A DNA stretch of 64,000 nt, from the NCBI RefSeq assembly GCF_043195125.1, contig NZ_JBAFWR010000003.1. One strand, given 5' to 3'. The stretch's first letter is position 1. Each line of letters opens with the position of its first letter. This DNA is from NCEH01 sp043195125. Its GTDB lineage: Bacteria > Pseudomonadota > Alphaproteobacteria > Rhizobiales > Xanthobacteraceae. The translations under genes were made by a program, and so were the position numbers. The notes beneath the pieces were generated by a model, which was not told the origin of the DNA, ran no database searches, and saw only the letters and a program-made list of their open reading frames with translations. Positions 47,052 to 55,946 of this stretch are shown piece by piece.

Positions 47052-47511
47052 TCTCATAGTCGATATTACCCGTTTCCGTGGCCTGCGGCTTCTTTCCAGA
47101 GATGGCATTGGTGCGCCGAAAGACAGGGGCAAATGCCGACCAGGGCAGCATCTACGGCTTAACGGCTAAGCCATTCAAATCATTGCGCCTGGCATGGGAC
47201 ACAACCATTGCAGGGGGTCGGCCCCAGCATGAGTCGTGCATGTAACGTTTGAATCCCCGGTTTTTGGGCACCTTCATGACGTTCCGCCTCCGGCAAACAT
47301 GTTGTTCCTCTTCTTAGGAATGGCTTATTTGGGGTGGCAAGCTGCCGACCGCTTCTGGGGCCCAAGCCGGGAAAGCGGCCGTTCAGCAGGCTACTGTACT
47401 TCGACCACAATGCGCCTCCTATCCGGCCGTTCGACTGCCGCTTGCGGCGTCCCGAAAGCCGACATTGCTCACGGCCTAGCCAAGCGCAAGCCGATTACTC
47501 CGGCGTATATG
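47052..47511. other. Gene-free stretch with a repeated 40-bp element
   Basis: No gene seen. The minus strand of 47372-47412 resembles that of 27790-27830 near the left end of the RIT element (shared GGTCGAAGT and CTGAA(n)GGCCGCTTT blocks). Downstream of a recombinase relic on the same strand. Confidence 0.4.
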
Positions 47512-47713
47512 TTCGAACCCCACCCGGTCCGCCACTTTGGTAAAAATCGGGAACGCCGATTCTCGCCGACTTCCCTCCTTTGGTGGCTACCGGCTTCCTC
47601 AACAGGGTATTTTTGCTGCCCTTGATGTAGATCGCGTCGTCCGCGATCTCGACGTGTTGGTCGAAGGCGCTGACATGTTCCCGCCGATAGCCGCCCTTTC
47701 AAAGCCGGAGGCG
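47512..47713 (-). pseudogene. Serine recombinase relic, C-terminal end only
   Basis: The minus strand encodes KGGYRREHVSAFDQHVEIADDAIYIKGSKN and ends GVPDFYQSGGPGGVRT and a stop a few codons later. This is the C-terminal tail of large serine recombinases common in alphaproteobacteria. A stop codon directly precedes the segment and no catalytic domain is present, so it is a fragment left by an earlier mobile element. Confidence 0.65.
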
Positions 47714-47827
47714 AGTGCGAGCTTCGCTTGCCAGCTCCGGCACGGCCGCTTTGGCGTGACTCTAAATTCAAACAGCAAAGCGCCCGATGGGTTGCACCGG
47801 GCACTTCTTTCTCAAGTCACCTCGAGA

Positions 47828-48547
47828 TTACTTGGTAGCGAGGATTTCGAAATTGTGGGCGTTTGCCACCACACCGTCGTCCCATCCACCTGAGATCAAT
47901 TCTGAAGCCTTTTCATTCAGGAGTCCGGCGACTTGTCCGGCAAAGTGCGCTTCGCGGCCAGAGTTGTCGGCAAAGATGTCGAAGATGGCGAAGTTGGTCT
48001 CGTCAATCTGCAGCGCCGCCCAGAACAATGTCTTGGGTTCAGTTTCTGCGCCGATGGGGCCGGCGGCGGTCAGCAAGGCTGCCAATTCGGGGCCTTTACC
48101 TGGAGCAGCTTCGAGCTTGATGTAAGTTGCGGTTGTTGCCGTGGAGAGATCAACCGGCGCCTTGACCGACAGGACATCGGAGTTGTTGATATTCGCGACA
48201 ACACCGTCGTCCCATCCGCCGTCGACCAGTGCGTCGGCGTTTTGGTTCAAAGCCGCAGCAACCGCTCCTGAGAAGTGAGCGTCGCGTGCTTCTTCGTCTG
48301 CGAAGATGTCAAAGATTGCGAGCGTGTCATCGGCTTGCAGAGCAAACCAAAGGACGGTGCCCGGCTCTGTGTCCCGCACGATCGCTGCGGCACCAGCCAG
48401 AAACTCCGCGAAAGCTCCGGTCTGGCCTTCGGCGGCCGGCATGGCGATGTAGCTGGCTGTATGATTTACCATTGGGTTGTCCTGTGCAGTTGCAGAAGTT
48501 GTGATCAGCGCCAGTGCGGCGACTGTTTGAAGGATTTGCGTTTTCAT
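47828..48547 (-). CDS. Secreted protein with two antibiotic-biosynthesis-monooxygenase-like domains
   Basis: A 239-residue protein with a signal peptide (1-21) and two similar halves: each has an ABM-like ferredoxin-fold pattern ending in a TVLWFALQ or TLFWAALQ strand, an IFDIFADE/DN segment, and GGWDDGVVAN. The duplication is clear from these shared phrases. Members of the fold include quinol monooxygenases; no catalytic residues can be assigned. It is divergent from a LysR gene that probably controls it. The base composition is more AT-rich than its surroundings. Confidence 0.8.
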   Translation of the reverse strand: MKTQILQTVAALALITTSATAQDNPMVNHTASYIAMPAAEGQTGAFAEFLAGAAAIVRDTEPGTVLWFALQADDTLAIFDIFADEEARDAHFSGAVAAALNQNADALVDGGWDDGVVANINNSDVLSVKAPVDLSTATTATYIKLEAAPGKGPELAALLTAAGPIGAETEPKTLFWAALQIDETNFAIFDIFADNSGREAHFAGQVAGLLNEKASELISGGWDDGVVANAHNFEILATK

Positions 48548-48707
48548 GGTCGTCTCCTGATTTGAAGTGCTTCATGTTTGGTTTTGATGCACTCTTGTCC
48601 CATGCCGAATGCGCCCGAACCCAATTCCGAAGTTCTATTCTTTGATAGACATGGACTATTGAAGTTGGTTTGATGGCGTGGCTGGAGATGTAACGGAGAA
48701 TGCGGCG

Positions 48708-49580
48708 ATGGAAATGAACCAGATCAGGTATTTTCTCGCTGTCTGCGAGCACCGAAACTTCACCCACGCAGCCAGCGCCTCCAATGTCTCCCAGCCTTCC
48801 TTGACGACTGCGATCAAGAAACTTGAAGACGAGCTTGGAGGTGACCTGTTTGTCAGGGACCGAGCGGGATGCAGGCTGACTCCGCTGGGAAGACTCATGC
48901 AGCCAAGATTGCAGAAGGCTCATGATGAGACGAGACAGGCGAAGGCGGAGGCGGTCCGTCATGTGCGCTTGGAGCGGGTTCCAATCTCTGTTGGTGTCGG
49001 CGAAACGATTGGCCACAACAGGATTTCGGCAGCTATGGAGCGTACTCGTACGCGATTGCCGCAAGCCGAAATCGAATTGATCGTTGCGTCAACCTCCGAG
49101 CTTCTTGCCGGGTTACGAGATGGTGAATTTGACGTTGTAGTCACCGCAGAGAAGGTCAGTGAAGACCTCTATCGCATAGACCATCTCTATGAAGAGGACT
49201 ACAAGGTCGTGGTGTCAAAGTCGCATCCGTTGTCTGAACTAAATGCGATCTCTCTTTCGACGCTGGCTAAGACTGACATGCTGGACCGACTAAATTGCGA
49301 AATGCGGGATACTTTGCATGGAACCTGCGCGGATCATGGTCATGAACTCTACGCGGCCTATCGGTCAAATCGCGTGGATTGGTTGGTTGAACTGGCGCGA
49401 CAAGGGTCAGGTGCGGTGATCCTGCCAGCCACCGCTATTCCTTCGGACATGGGCTTGGTGTCGAAACCCATCGATGGTCTTGAATTATCAAGAACTGTTT
49501 TGGCTCTTCGATATCGGCACCAAACGACGAGACCAGAGACAAATGATCTGATCCGTGAGATGACGCGCACGCTGGCGTAG
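48708..49580 (+). CDS. LysR-family transcriptional regulator
   Basis: A 290-residue LysR protein with the winged helix MNQIRYFLAVCEHRNFTHAASASNVSQPSLTTAIKKLE at the start and an effector domain after residue 90. The ATG at 48708 has CGGAGAA upstream; the frame is open 10 codons further. It is divergent from the ABM-like gene. This gene pair is more AT-rich than the rest of the cargo and may be a separate acquisition. Confidence 0.9.
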   Translation: MEMNQIRYFLAVCEHRNFTHAASASNVSQPSLTTAIKKLEDELGGDLFVRDRAGCRLTPLGRLMQPRLQKAHDETRQAKAEAVRHVRLERVPISVGVGETIGHNRISAAMERTRTRLPQAEIELIVASTSELLAGLRDGEFDVVVTAEKVSEDLYRIDHLYEEDYKVVVSKSHPLSELNAISLSTLAKTDMLDRLNCEMRDTLHGTCADHGHELYAAYRSNRVDWLVELARQGSGAVILPATAIPSDMGLVSKPIDGLELSRTVLALRYRHQTTRPETNDLIREMTRTLA

Positions 49581-50076
49581 TGAGGTCGGTAATCGACATT
49601 CGCCCATCGTGCAGCATTCGTCACTTTGGGCTCAGACCAGACTTTCGCGGCATCACGCTCGAACGTCCGTTCTACTTTTCTTCGAGATCTCGCCCGCAAT
49701 CCGCCACTTAGCGCTGGAGAAATTGCGCCAGATTGCGGTGAAGGTCACAGCGAACCACACCCATCGTGTGCGGTGATAGTCGTCGGTGACGAGGCCGTAC
49801 TCTTCAAGAAGCCACCGCGCCGCGTGAGGCGACCTTCGGCGCGGGTAACAGTGGGTGGGTTCTTTTCAATCTTGAAGAGCCGCTTGATTTCCCTGATGAC
49901 CTCTTCAGCAGACGGCCCCGGCTTTGCCGTCGGGTGAAATGAATGAACGGCAGGTTTCGGGTTCCGAACGCGGCGCTCCGAACGGCGACAATGGGGTCGG
50001 AAGCTGTCGCAAAATATGGTCGAAAGATATGTCTTTGTCGTGAAGGTTGTCGCTCCAACAACATGGAGCGCAAGAA
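49581..50076. other. Gene-poor stretch upstream of the recombinase trio
   Basis: About 500 bp. No terminal repeat of the RIT type (TTATGCCG motif) is present here, although a simple RIT element would have its left end at this place. The minus strand of 49653-49940 carries pieces of a decayed protein (see next entry). Confidence 0.6.
49653..49940 (-). pseudogene. Frameshifted small unknown gene
   Basis: Two minus-strand frames each read like real protein: AEEVIREIKRLFKIEKNPPTVTR, then after a shift AARWLLEEYGLVTDDYHRTRW..AIWRNFSSAKWRIAGEISKK and a stop. The pieces join if one frameshift is assumed near 49830. I do not recognise the family. Confidence 0.4.
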
Positions 50077-51297
50077 ATGGAAATATCAGATCAGACTACC
50101 TCCCTTGATCCCTACTTCGCGTCGTTCGAGGACAGTCTTTCTGCAAAGAACTACAAACCCGATACCCTGGCGAATTACCGATACCTGCTTCGCCGCTTCG
50201 GGCGATTGCTCGAAACCGAGGGCATTGCACCCTCGGCGTTGACGCCAGAACTTGCCGTCGAACTAGGGCGACGGTTGCCGGTCACACCAAAAAGCCAGAT
50301 CAAGGTTCCCAATCTTGCCAGGCTGTTTGTCGCGCATCTGATTGAGATCGGGGTGGCGACACGGCCACCGTTGACACCTGCGCAGGCCGAACGTGCAGAG
50401 TTGCTGAGCAATTTTGAAACCTATCTTCTGCAGCAGCGCGGCCTCAGCCCGCGAACGATTTATCATGTGCTGCGGTTCGCGGATCGCTTCCTCGATCATC
50501 GCTTTGGTGACAATATGCTCGATCTTCCGGCGATGAACATCCGGGATGTCGTGGCGTTCATGGAGCACCTGCTCGCGCGCAAGCACCCGTTCCGCGACAA
50601 GACGCCGGCCACGCATCTGCGCAGCTTCTTCCAGTATCTGTTCGCACAGGGCCTGACGACGACCAACCTGTCGCTCAGCGTGCCTAGGACGCATAAGCCC
50701 TGGGGCGCCAGGCTTCCGCGTCATCTGTCTCCCGATGAGGTGGAGGCAGTTCTGGCCTCGGTACGGGTCAATCCGCGGCGCGGCGCCCGCGACTACGCAA
50801 TGCTGATGCTGATGGCCCGCCTCGGCTTGCGCGCACCGGAGGTCATCGCGATGCAGCTTGATGACGTGGACTGGCGGGCCGGCGAGTTGCTGGTCCGTGG
50901 AAAAGGCCAGCGTCATGATCGGTTGCCAATCCCGCCCGACGTCGGCGAAGCCATCATCGGCTATTTGCAGCAGGAGCGAACGTCAACGACCACGCGCACG
51001 CTGTTCGTGACGCACCGAGCGCCAAACCGCCCATTCAAGGACAGCCAGGTCATAAACGACATCTTGAAGGAAGCGTTCGCGGCGACGGGCGTGAAGCCGC
51101 CGACGCCCTATGTGGGCTCGCATGTTCTGCGCCACAGCCTAGCGACGAATATGGTGCGCTCCGGCGCATCGCTTGAGGAAATCGGCGATCTGCTACGGCA
51201 TCGGTCGCGGGCGACGACGATGATCTACGCGAAACTCGACACGGATGGCCTACGCTCCATCGCCCAATCTTGGCCCGTCGCGGAGGAGGCACGATGA
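50077..51297 (+). CDS. ritA: RIT tyrosine recombinase A
   Basis: A 406-residue tyrosine recombinase, first of the trio. Catalytic residues are all present: Arg in GLRAPEVIA, Lys in RGKGQRHDRL, HVLRH, HRSRA and the nucleophile Tyr in MIYAK. The ATG at 50077 follows GGAGCGCAAG; the frame is open ten codons further up. Its stop overlaps the start of ritB (ATGA). RIT recombinases are thought to act together on the terminal repeats; the mechanism is not settled. Confidence 0.88.
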   Translation: MEISDQTTSLDPYFASFEDSLSAKNYKPDTLANYRYLLRRFGRLLETEGIAPSALTPELAVELGRRLPVTPKSQIKVPNLARLFVAHLIEIGVATRPPLTPAQAERAELLSNFETYLLQQRGLSPRTIYHVLRFADRFLDHRFGDNMLDLPAMNIRDVVAFMEHLLARKHPFRDKTPATHLRSFFQYLFAQGLTTTNLSLSVPRTHKPWGARLPRHLSPDEVEAVLASVRVNPRRGARDYAMLMLMARLGLRAPEVIAMQLDDVDWRAGELLVRGKGQRHDRLPIPPDVGEAIIGYLQQERTSTTTRTLFVTHRAPNRPFKDSQVINDILKEAFAATGVKPPTPYVGSHVLRHSLATNMVRSGASLEEIGDLLRHRSRATTMIYAKLDTDGLRSIAQSWPVAEEAR

Positions 51298-52238
51298 GCT
51301 TCCTTGCCGAACTTGACCGCTACGTGACTCTCAGAAGAGTCCTCGGCGCCGATCTGAGTACCGATGCACGGATACTCCGTCGCTTCGCCACCTTCGCCGA
51401 CCGCGATGGCGCGCAGCACGTGAACACCAATCTGGTCATGCGCTGGCTCGAGAGCCTGCCATCCGCCAGTCCCGGAACCCGGGCAACACGCTTCAGGGTG
51501 GCCCGTCAATTTGCGGAATGGTTGCATGGCATTGATCCGAGGCACGAGGCTCCACCCCGAGGATTGGTGCCTGGCCGCCTTCAACGCGTGCATCCATATA
51601 TTTATAGCGAAGCTGAAATCGTTGCGATCATCGATCAGGCGCGGACGTTACCATCGGTCTACGGCCTGCGTGGCCTGACCTGCTCGACGCTCTTCGGGCT
51701 GATCGCCGTGACCGGACTTCGGATCAGCGAAGCTCTCGGTCTCGATCCTGCTGACCTGGAGGTTGAATCCGGCATTCTTCACGTCCGGCAGGGCAAACTC
51801 GGCAAGGAGCGATTGCTGCCGCTGGATCATAGCGTCGTGCAACGGCTCGAAAGCTACGGCCGCGAGCGGGACCGGCTGCTCGGGCGCAGGCCGGGAGCAT
51901 TCTTCGTGACCTGCGAGGGGCATCGTCTTGGCGATTGCAGCGCCCGCTACAACTTCGCGCATGTGTGCCAGCAGATTGGGCTACGAGAGCCGCAGCTTTA
52001 TCTTCGACATGGCCGTGGGCCGCGCATTCACGATCTTCGCCACACCTTCGCGGTGCGGACCATGCTGAACTGGTACCGGTCGGGCAAAGATGTCAGCCGC
52101 GAGATGATCAAGCTCACGACATGGCTGGGTCATGCAAGCCCTGCCAATACCTATTGGTATCTGGAAGCGGTCCCGGAACTGCTGGAACTGGCTTCCTCCC
52201 GAATGACTGGCGTGGCGGCGGAGGCGGGAATCCGATGA
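51294..52238 (+). CDS. ritB: RIT tyrosine recombinase B
   Basis: A 314-residue tyrosine recombinase, second of the trio. Catalytic pattern: GLRISEAL, QGKLGKERLLPL, IHDLRHTFAV, WLGHASPANT and Tyr in YWYLE. It has a short core-binding domain compared with ritA. GGAGGAGG lies before its ATG inside the end of ritA, and its stop overlaps ritC by ATGA, so the three proteins are made together. Confidence 0.88.
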   Translation: MSFLAELDRYVTLRRVLGADLSTDARILRRFATFADRDGAQHVNTNLVMRWLESLPSASPGTRATRFRVARQFAEWLHGIDPRHEAPPRGLVPGRLQRVHPYIYSEAEIVAIIDQARTLPSVYGLRGLTCSTLFGLIAVTGLRISEALGLDPADLEVESGILHVRQGKLGKERLLPLDHSVVQRLESYGRERDRLLGRRPGAFFVTCEGHRLGDCSARYNFAHVCQQIGLREPQLYLRHGRGPRIHDLRHTFAVRTMLNWYRSGKDVSREMIKLTTWLGHASPANTYWYLEAVPELLELASSRMTGVAAEAGIR

Positions 52239-53227
52239 AGGCGACCAACTTCCCCGCGCTGATCCAACGCTTCTTCACCGACCGGCTCTCTACGCAAATG
52301 GAGGCGAGCCGCCACACCGTCGCTGGCTACCGGGACACATTCCGGTTGCTGATCCGGTATGCGAGTTCCAGGTGCGGGAAGCCGCCGACGAAGCTCACGA
52401 TCGAGGATCTCGACGCCGATCTCGTTGCCGACTTCCTGACCCATGTGGAAACGGCGCGCGGCAACACGGCGCGCACCCGCAATACACGCCTTGCCGCGAT
52501 CCGATCATTCTTCCGCTACGTCGCAATGACCGATCCGAGCTGGCTTCTTCATTGCCAGCGTATTCTCTCGATGCCGAACAAGCGGTATGTGAAGCGAAGC
52601 GTGACGTTCCTTGACGCTCAAGAGATCGCGGCGCTGCTCGCAGCACCAAATCGAACGATATGGGTGGGACGCCGTGATCACGCTCTGTTGCTGCTTGCGC
52701 TTCAGACCGGATTGCGAGCGTCAGAACTGATCAATCTGCGCTGCAAGGACGTGGTTCTTGGGACTGGCGCCTACATCCGCTGCATCGGAAAGGGGCGGAA
52801 AGAACGCAGCACTCCTCTTCGTCGCGATACAGCTAAGCTGATTCAGGGCTGGATAGGCGAACGCCGTAACAGCGATGGGCCATTGTTCCCGTCGATCCGG
52901 GGCGAGCGGCTCAGTCGCGATGCGTTGGAACACCTGGTGCGCAAGCATTGCCTAGCAGCATCACGAGTTTGCCCGAGCCTCGCAGGCAAGCGCGTCACGC
53001 CGCACACGTTGCGGCACAGCACGGCGATGGAATTGCTGCATCATGGTGTCGACCAATCCGTGATCGCTCTATGGCTTGGGCACGAATCCGTGGAAACAAC
53101 CCAGATCTATATCCACGCCGACATGCGGCTGAAGGAAAAGGCGCTCGCGCAGGTTGCCAGCCCAGAAACGCATACCGGGCGTTATCGCCCAAGCGATGAG
53201 CTGCTCGCTTTCCTCGAAACGCTCTGA
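52235..53227 (+). CDS. ritC: RIT tyrosine recombinase C
   Basis: A 330-residue tyrosine recombinase, third of the trio. Catalytic pattern: GLRASELINL, GKGRKERSTPL, PHTLRHSTAM, WLGHESVETT and Tyr in QIYIH. The last codons (LLAFLETL and stop) run into the right terminal repeat. The frame open from 51935 is a shadow of ritB; the ATG at 52235 overlaps the ritB stop. Confidence 0.88.
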   Translation: MKATNFPALIQRFFTDRLSTQMEASRHTVAGYRDTFRLLIRYASSRCGKPPTKLTIEDLDADLVADFLTHVETARGNTARTRNTRLAAIRSFFRYVAMTDPSWLLHCQRILSMPNKRYVKRSVTFLDAQEIAALLAAPNRTIWVGRRDHALLLLALQTGLRASELINLRCKDVVLGTGAYIRCIGKGRKERSTPLRRDTAKLIQGWIGERRNSDGPLFPSIRGERLSRDALEHLVRKHCLAASRVCPSLAGKRVTPHTLRHSTAMELLHHGVDQSVIALWLGHESVETTQIYIHADMRLKEKALAQVASPETHTGRYRPSDELLAFLETL

Positions 53228-53312
53228 TTATGCCGAACTGCCGCATGGCCGACAGCAGACGCAACGGCCGCCGAACTCGGCCATGCGGCATAATCCAGCT
53301 TACGGCATAATG
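53221..53312. repeat. Right terminal inverted repeat of the RIT element
   Basis: 92 bp, the reverse complement of 27636-27727 with two differences. It begins inside the last codons of ritC and contains several TTATGCCG / CGGCATAA motifs. Confidence 0.9.
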
Positions 53313-53314
53313 CA

Positions 53315-53338
53315 CGTTATGCCGATATCGGCATAACG
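53315..53338. repeat. 24-bp perfect palindrome at the right boundary
   Basis: CGTTATGCCGAT followed by its exact reverse complement. It carries the same TTATGCCG motif as the terminal repeats and lies between the right repeat and the resumed ardC frame. It is not present at the left end, so the two ends are not symmetrical. Confidence 0.8.
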
Positions 53339-53340
53339 GC

Positions 53341-53649
53341 CACGCCAGCGGACATCACAGCCGCCTTAACCGCGACTTCTCGACGTCCTTCGGCACGAAG
53401 AAATACGCTTTCGAAGAGCTGATCGCCGAGATGAGTGCTGCCTTCTGCTGCGCATCGCTCGGTATCGTCCCGACCGTCCGCCATGCCGACTATATCGGCT
53501 CCTGGCTGGAGGTGCTGCGCGAGGACAACCGCGCGATCGTCCGCGCCGCCTCGCAGGCAAGCAAGGCCGCGGACTGGATCTTGTCATTCCTGCCCGAGGC
53601 CGAAACGACGGATACTGGCGCCAAAGCGATCGACAGGAGGGCGGCGTGA
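53341..53649 (+). pseudogene. ardC: ardC antirestriction gene, 3' part
   Basis: From the first base after the insertion the frame reads HASGHHSRLNRDFS, then KKYAFEELIAEMSAAFCCASLG and DYIGSWLEVLREDNRAI, ending in a stop at 53649. This is the remainder of the ArdC metallopeptidase domain, including the ELIAE segment that carries the third zinc ligand. Joined to 26985-27638 it gives a protein of about 320 residues, normal for the family. It still overlaps the next gene, as it would in the undisturbed operon. Confidence 0.9.
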
Positions 53650-54017
53650 TCCTCGTGACCGACGAGCTGCGCGCGCAGCTTCTGGCCAATGGCCGCCAGC
53701 GCGGTGTCGACCATGTGCCTGTGGTGAAGTTCTTCAACCCGCTCGGCGAAGGCGTCTGGCTCGCCACCGAACTGGACGCCGATGGCGACACGCTATTCGG
53801 CCTGGCCGACCTCGGCGAGCCGGAACTCGGATATTTCTCCTTAGAGGAAATGATCGCGGTGCGCCTGCCGTTCGGGTTGGGTATCGAGCGCGACATCCTC
53901 TTCACCGGCGAGTTCCCGATCTCGGTCTGGGCCGAGGCCGCGCGCGAAGCCGGCAGCATTCGCCGCGCCGAACGGATTATCCGTGCGGCAGGGCGGTCCA
54001 GGTGGGACGGCGTGTGA
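53646..54017 (+). CDS. DUF2958 protein
   Basis: A 123-residue protein recognisable as DUF2958 (LVTDELRAQLLANGR, PVVKFFNPLGEGVWLATELD, DGDTLFGLADLGEPELGYFSLEEM). The start is a GTG overlapping the ardC stop. DUF2958 genes regularly follow ardC in plasmids and integrative elements of alphaproteobacteria; the function is unknown. Its original promoter lies upstream of the now split ardC, so expression may depend on read-through from the RIT element. Confidence 0.87.
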   Translation: MILVTDELRAQLLANGRQRGVDHVPVVKFFNPLGEGVWLATELDADGDTLFGLADLGEPELGYFSLEEMIAVRLPFGLGIERDILFTGEFPISVWAEAAREAGSIRRAERIIRAAGRSRWDGV

Positions 54018-54667
54018 TGCGCTTTCGCCGCTGGCATCGATCCGAACCCTATGGCGACACGTCGCGAAAGCGTGCGGCGTTTCTCCGCAAGCAGCGCCTC
54101 GAACGCGAGGCGCTGCCGCTCTTCGCTGACGAGATCGCTGCCGGCCAGCAAGGCGTCGACGAGGAGATGGCCCGCCGGGCCATCTGGTGGGACGAGGCAG
54201 AGCGGGAGCGCCGCCGCATGCGGGCGGCCTCCTGGCGCAAGGCCCGCGCCCGCCTGTTCGTGTTGCCCGACGCGCTGCGGAGCACCGTCCGCGAGATCTG
54301 GCGCGATTGCCCCTATCCGGCCGATCCGGGCTATTTCGCGGATCTGCTTCAACAGATCGACGTCGGCCGCGTCGATCCGCACCGGCCGCCCTGGAAGTTC
54401 CACCCGGAGCTGAAGGCGCGGATGACCCCGGACCCGTCGAGATTCGACGCCGCCTTCCGCCAGATCGGCCAGCGCAAGGTGGGCGGCGGGCCGAAGACCA
54501 CGGAGGCGGACGAGCTGCTGTTTTGTGGCAATCTCGGCTCCGGCATCCTCTTCCTGCGTTCGCGCGTGCGCCTGATCGAGCGCCACGAGAGCTTCTACAC
54601 CTCGTCGGGCCATCGCCTGCGCGACTCCAAGGTCGGCAGCGGTGGACAGTTCGTCGAGATCGCATAG
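54017..54667 (+). CDS. Conserved mobile-element protein of unknown function
   Basis: A 216-residue protein starting one base before the DUF2958 stop. The N-terminal half is highly charged and helical (Arg/Glu-rich, about 10-100); the middle contains DPGYFADLLQQIDVGRVDPHRPPW. I do not know a function. The frame is open far upstream through the two preceding genes, but the ATG at 54017 fits the overlap pattern of the operon. Confidence 0.7.
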   Translation: MRFRRWHRSEPYGDTSRKRAAFLRKQRLEREALPLFADEIAAGQQGVDEEMARRAIWWDEAERERRRMRAASWRKARARLFVLPDALRSTVREIWRDCPYPADPGYFADLLQQIDVGRVDPHRPPWKFHPELKARMTPDPSRFDAAFRQIGQRKVGGGPKTTEADELLFCGNLGSGILFLRSRVRLIERHESFYTSSGHRLRDSKVGSGGQFVEIA

Positions 54668-54948
54668 GCGTCGGCCCGCAGGGCAACGCCTATGCGATCC
54701 CGACGAAGGATCGCAATCTGCGCGTCCTGCCGCTTCCGGTCATCCGAGGCCATGTCGCCGACTTCCTCCGATACGCCGCCCGCCGGTCGGACCTGCGTTT
54801 CGAGATCACGCCCATCGGCTGCGGCCTCGCCGGATATCGCCCCGACCAGATCGCCCCGATGTTCGCCGGCTCTCCGGACAACGTGATCCTGCCCGACGCC
54901 TTCCGCGCCGTGCTGGCCGCATCGGCGAACGCGGTGCGTCATGGCTGA
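54667..54948 (+). pseudogene. 5'-truncated phage-type (A1S_2505-like) gene
   Basis: The frame reads GVGPQGNAYAIPTKDRNLRVLPL, then ITPIGCGLAGYRPDQIAPMF, phrases I recognise from the C-terminal two-thirds of a phage non-structural family annotated A1S_2505-like. The N-terminal third (a FGSN..GRHGAGAA segment in full-length members) is missing and no start codon lies near the beginning; the homology begins right at the stop codon of the previous gene, as after a deletion. Confidence 0.6.
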
Positions 54949-55330
54949 TCACCGACCTCCGCCCGGTCACAATGGCGGGCCGCCGCTCGACGATCCGACG
55001 CCCCAGCGGCCGGGTCGCTGTCGCGATTGCCGGCATTGGCAGCCGCCGCCCGAAAGCCTGAAGCGCGACTATGAGTTCTTCCGGCTCGGCCTGTCTCGCC
55101 GCCGCGTGAAGAAGCCTACGGGATTCTGCGCCCGCGTGCTGCTCGGCAACAGCAGGATTCCGGCGTTCTCGGGCACCGCCGGGGATTTTACTTGCCGCAA
55201 CCTCGAGCCCGTGCCGCCGAGGCTGCGGTCCAGGGGCGGTGGCTTCATCTCCATCTGGGTCGGCGACCGCGTCGTCTGGAAAGGCCCGGAGGATGAGATT
55301 CCGCCGCGCTTCCGCAACGCCGATCCCTAA
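54941..55330 (+). CDS. Small Cys-containing protein of unknown function
   Basis: A 129-residue protein overlapping the previous remnant by eight bases. It opens with a Pro/Gly-rich stretch (HNGGPPLDD) and has four Cys in CRDCRHW, GFCARV and FTCRN that could bind zinc. No family recognised beyond frequent occurrence in this kind of element. Confidence 0.7.
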   Translation: MADHRPPPGHNGGPPLDDPTPQRPGRCRDCRHWQPPPESLKRDYEFFRLGLSRRRVKKPTGFCARVLLGNSRIPAFSGTAGDFTCRNLEPVPPRLRSRGGGFISIWVGDRVVWKGPEDEIPPRFRNADP

Positions 55331-55478
55331 CGGCTTGCAAGCTCTGTTTGCTTCAACCGCCGTTGATTTCCCGGAACCTTCAGGCGTCTCGGCAGTTTCG
55401 GCCGATACCCGCGAAGCGACTATTCTAGTCGCCGCTGGCGCAAGTGACTGGAGGCGAAAAACAGCCAGGGGGCTGACA

Positions 55479-55883
55479 TTGGATACGGAACCGGACCAAC
55501 CGCAGACCCTCCTCGTCGTGGAGGATGACATCTTTATCCGCCTCGACATCGCGGACTACCTGCGCGGCTGCGGCTGGGTTGTGGTGGAGGCGGGCTCGGC
55601 CGCCGAGGCGGTCGCCCTGTTCGAATCCGGCGCCCCCGTCGATCTCGTCTTCTCCGATATCCAGATGCCCGACACGATGGACGGCTTCGGCCTTGCGGCA
55701 TGGGTACGCCAGCATCGGCCGGGCGTTCGCATCATTCTCACGTCCGGCGCCGCCCAGAGAACCGAGGCGGCCGTCTCCCTCTGCGACGAGGGACCGATCG
55801 GCAAGCCCTACGACCAGCAGCGCCTTGCCGAGCGCATCCGCCATCACCTTGCGTCGGCTGCAACGGGGGCGGCGGGGGTGTAA
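55479..55883 (+). CDS. Receiver-only response regulator
   Basis: About 134 residues from a TTG at 55479 with AGGGGG upstream; the frame is open back to 55239. It is a lone CheY-like receiver: acidic VVEDD near the N-terminus, the acceptor Asp in LVFSDIQMP, Thr/Ser in LTSGAA and Lys in GKPYD. No output domain or kinase gene is nearby. Lone receivers of this type are common in Rhizobiales elements and may connect to a host phosphorelay. Confidence 0.85.
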   Translation: MDTEPDQPQTLLVVEDDIFIRLDIADYLRGCGWVVVEAGSAAEAVALFESGAPVDLVFSDIQMPDTMDGFGLAAWVRQHRPGVRIILTSGAAQRTEAAVSLCDEGPIGKPYDQQRLAERIRHHLASAATGAAGV

Positions 55884-55946
55884 GCCGGCGGGCGACGGCG
55901 CCTGCCTCGCGCGGCTTTAGAGGGAGAGAGGGGCTGGGGATTTCGT

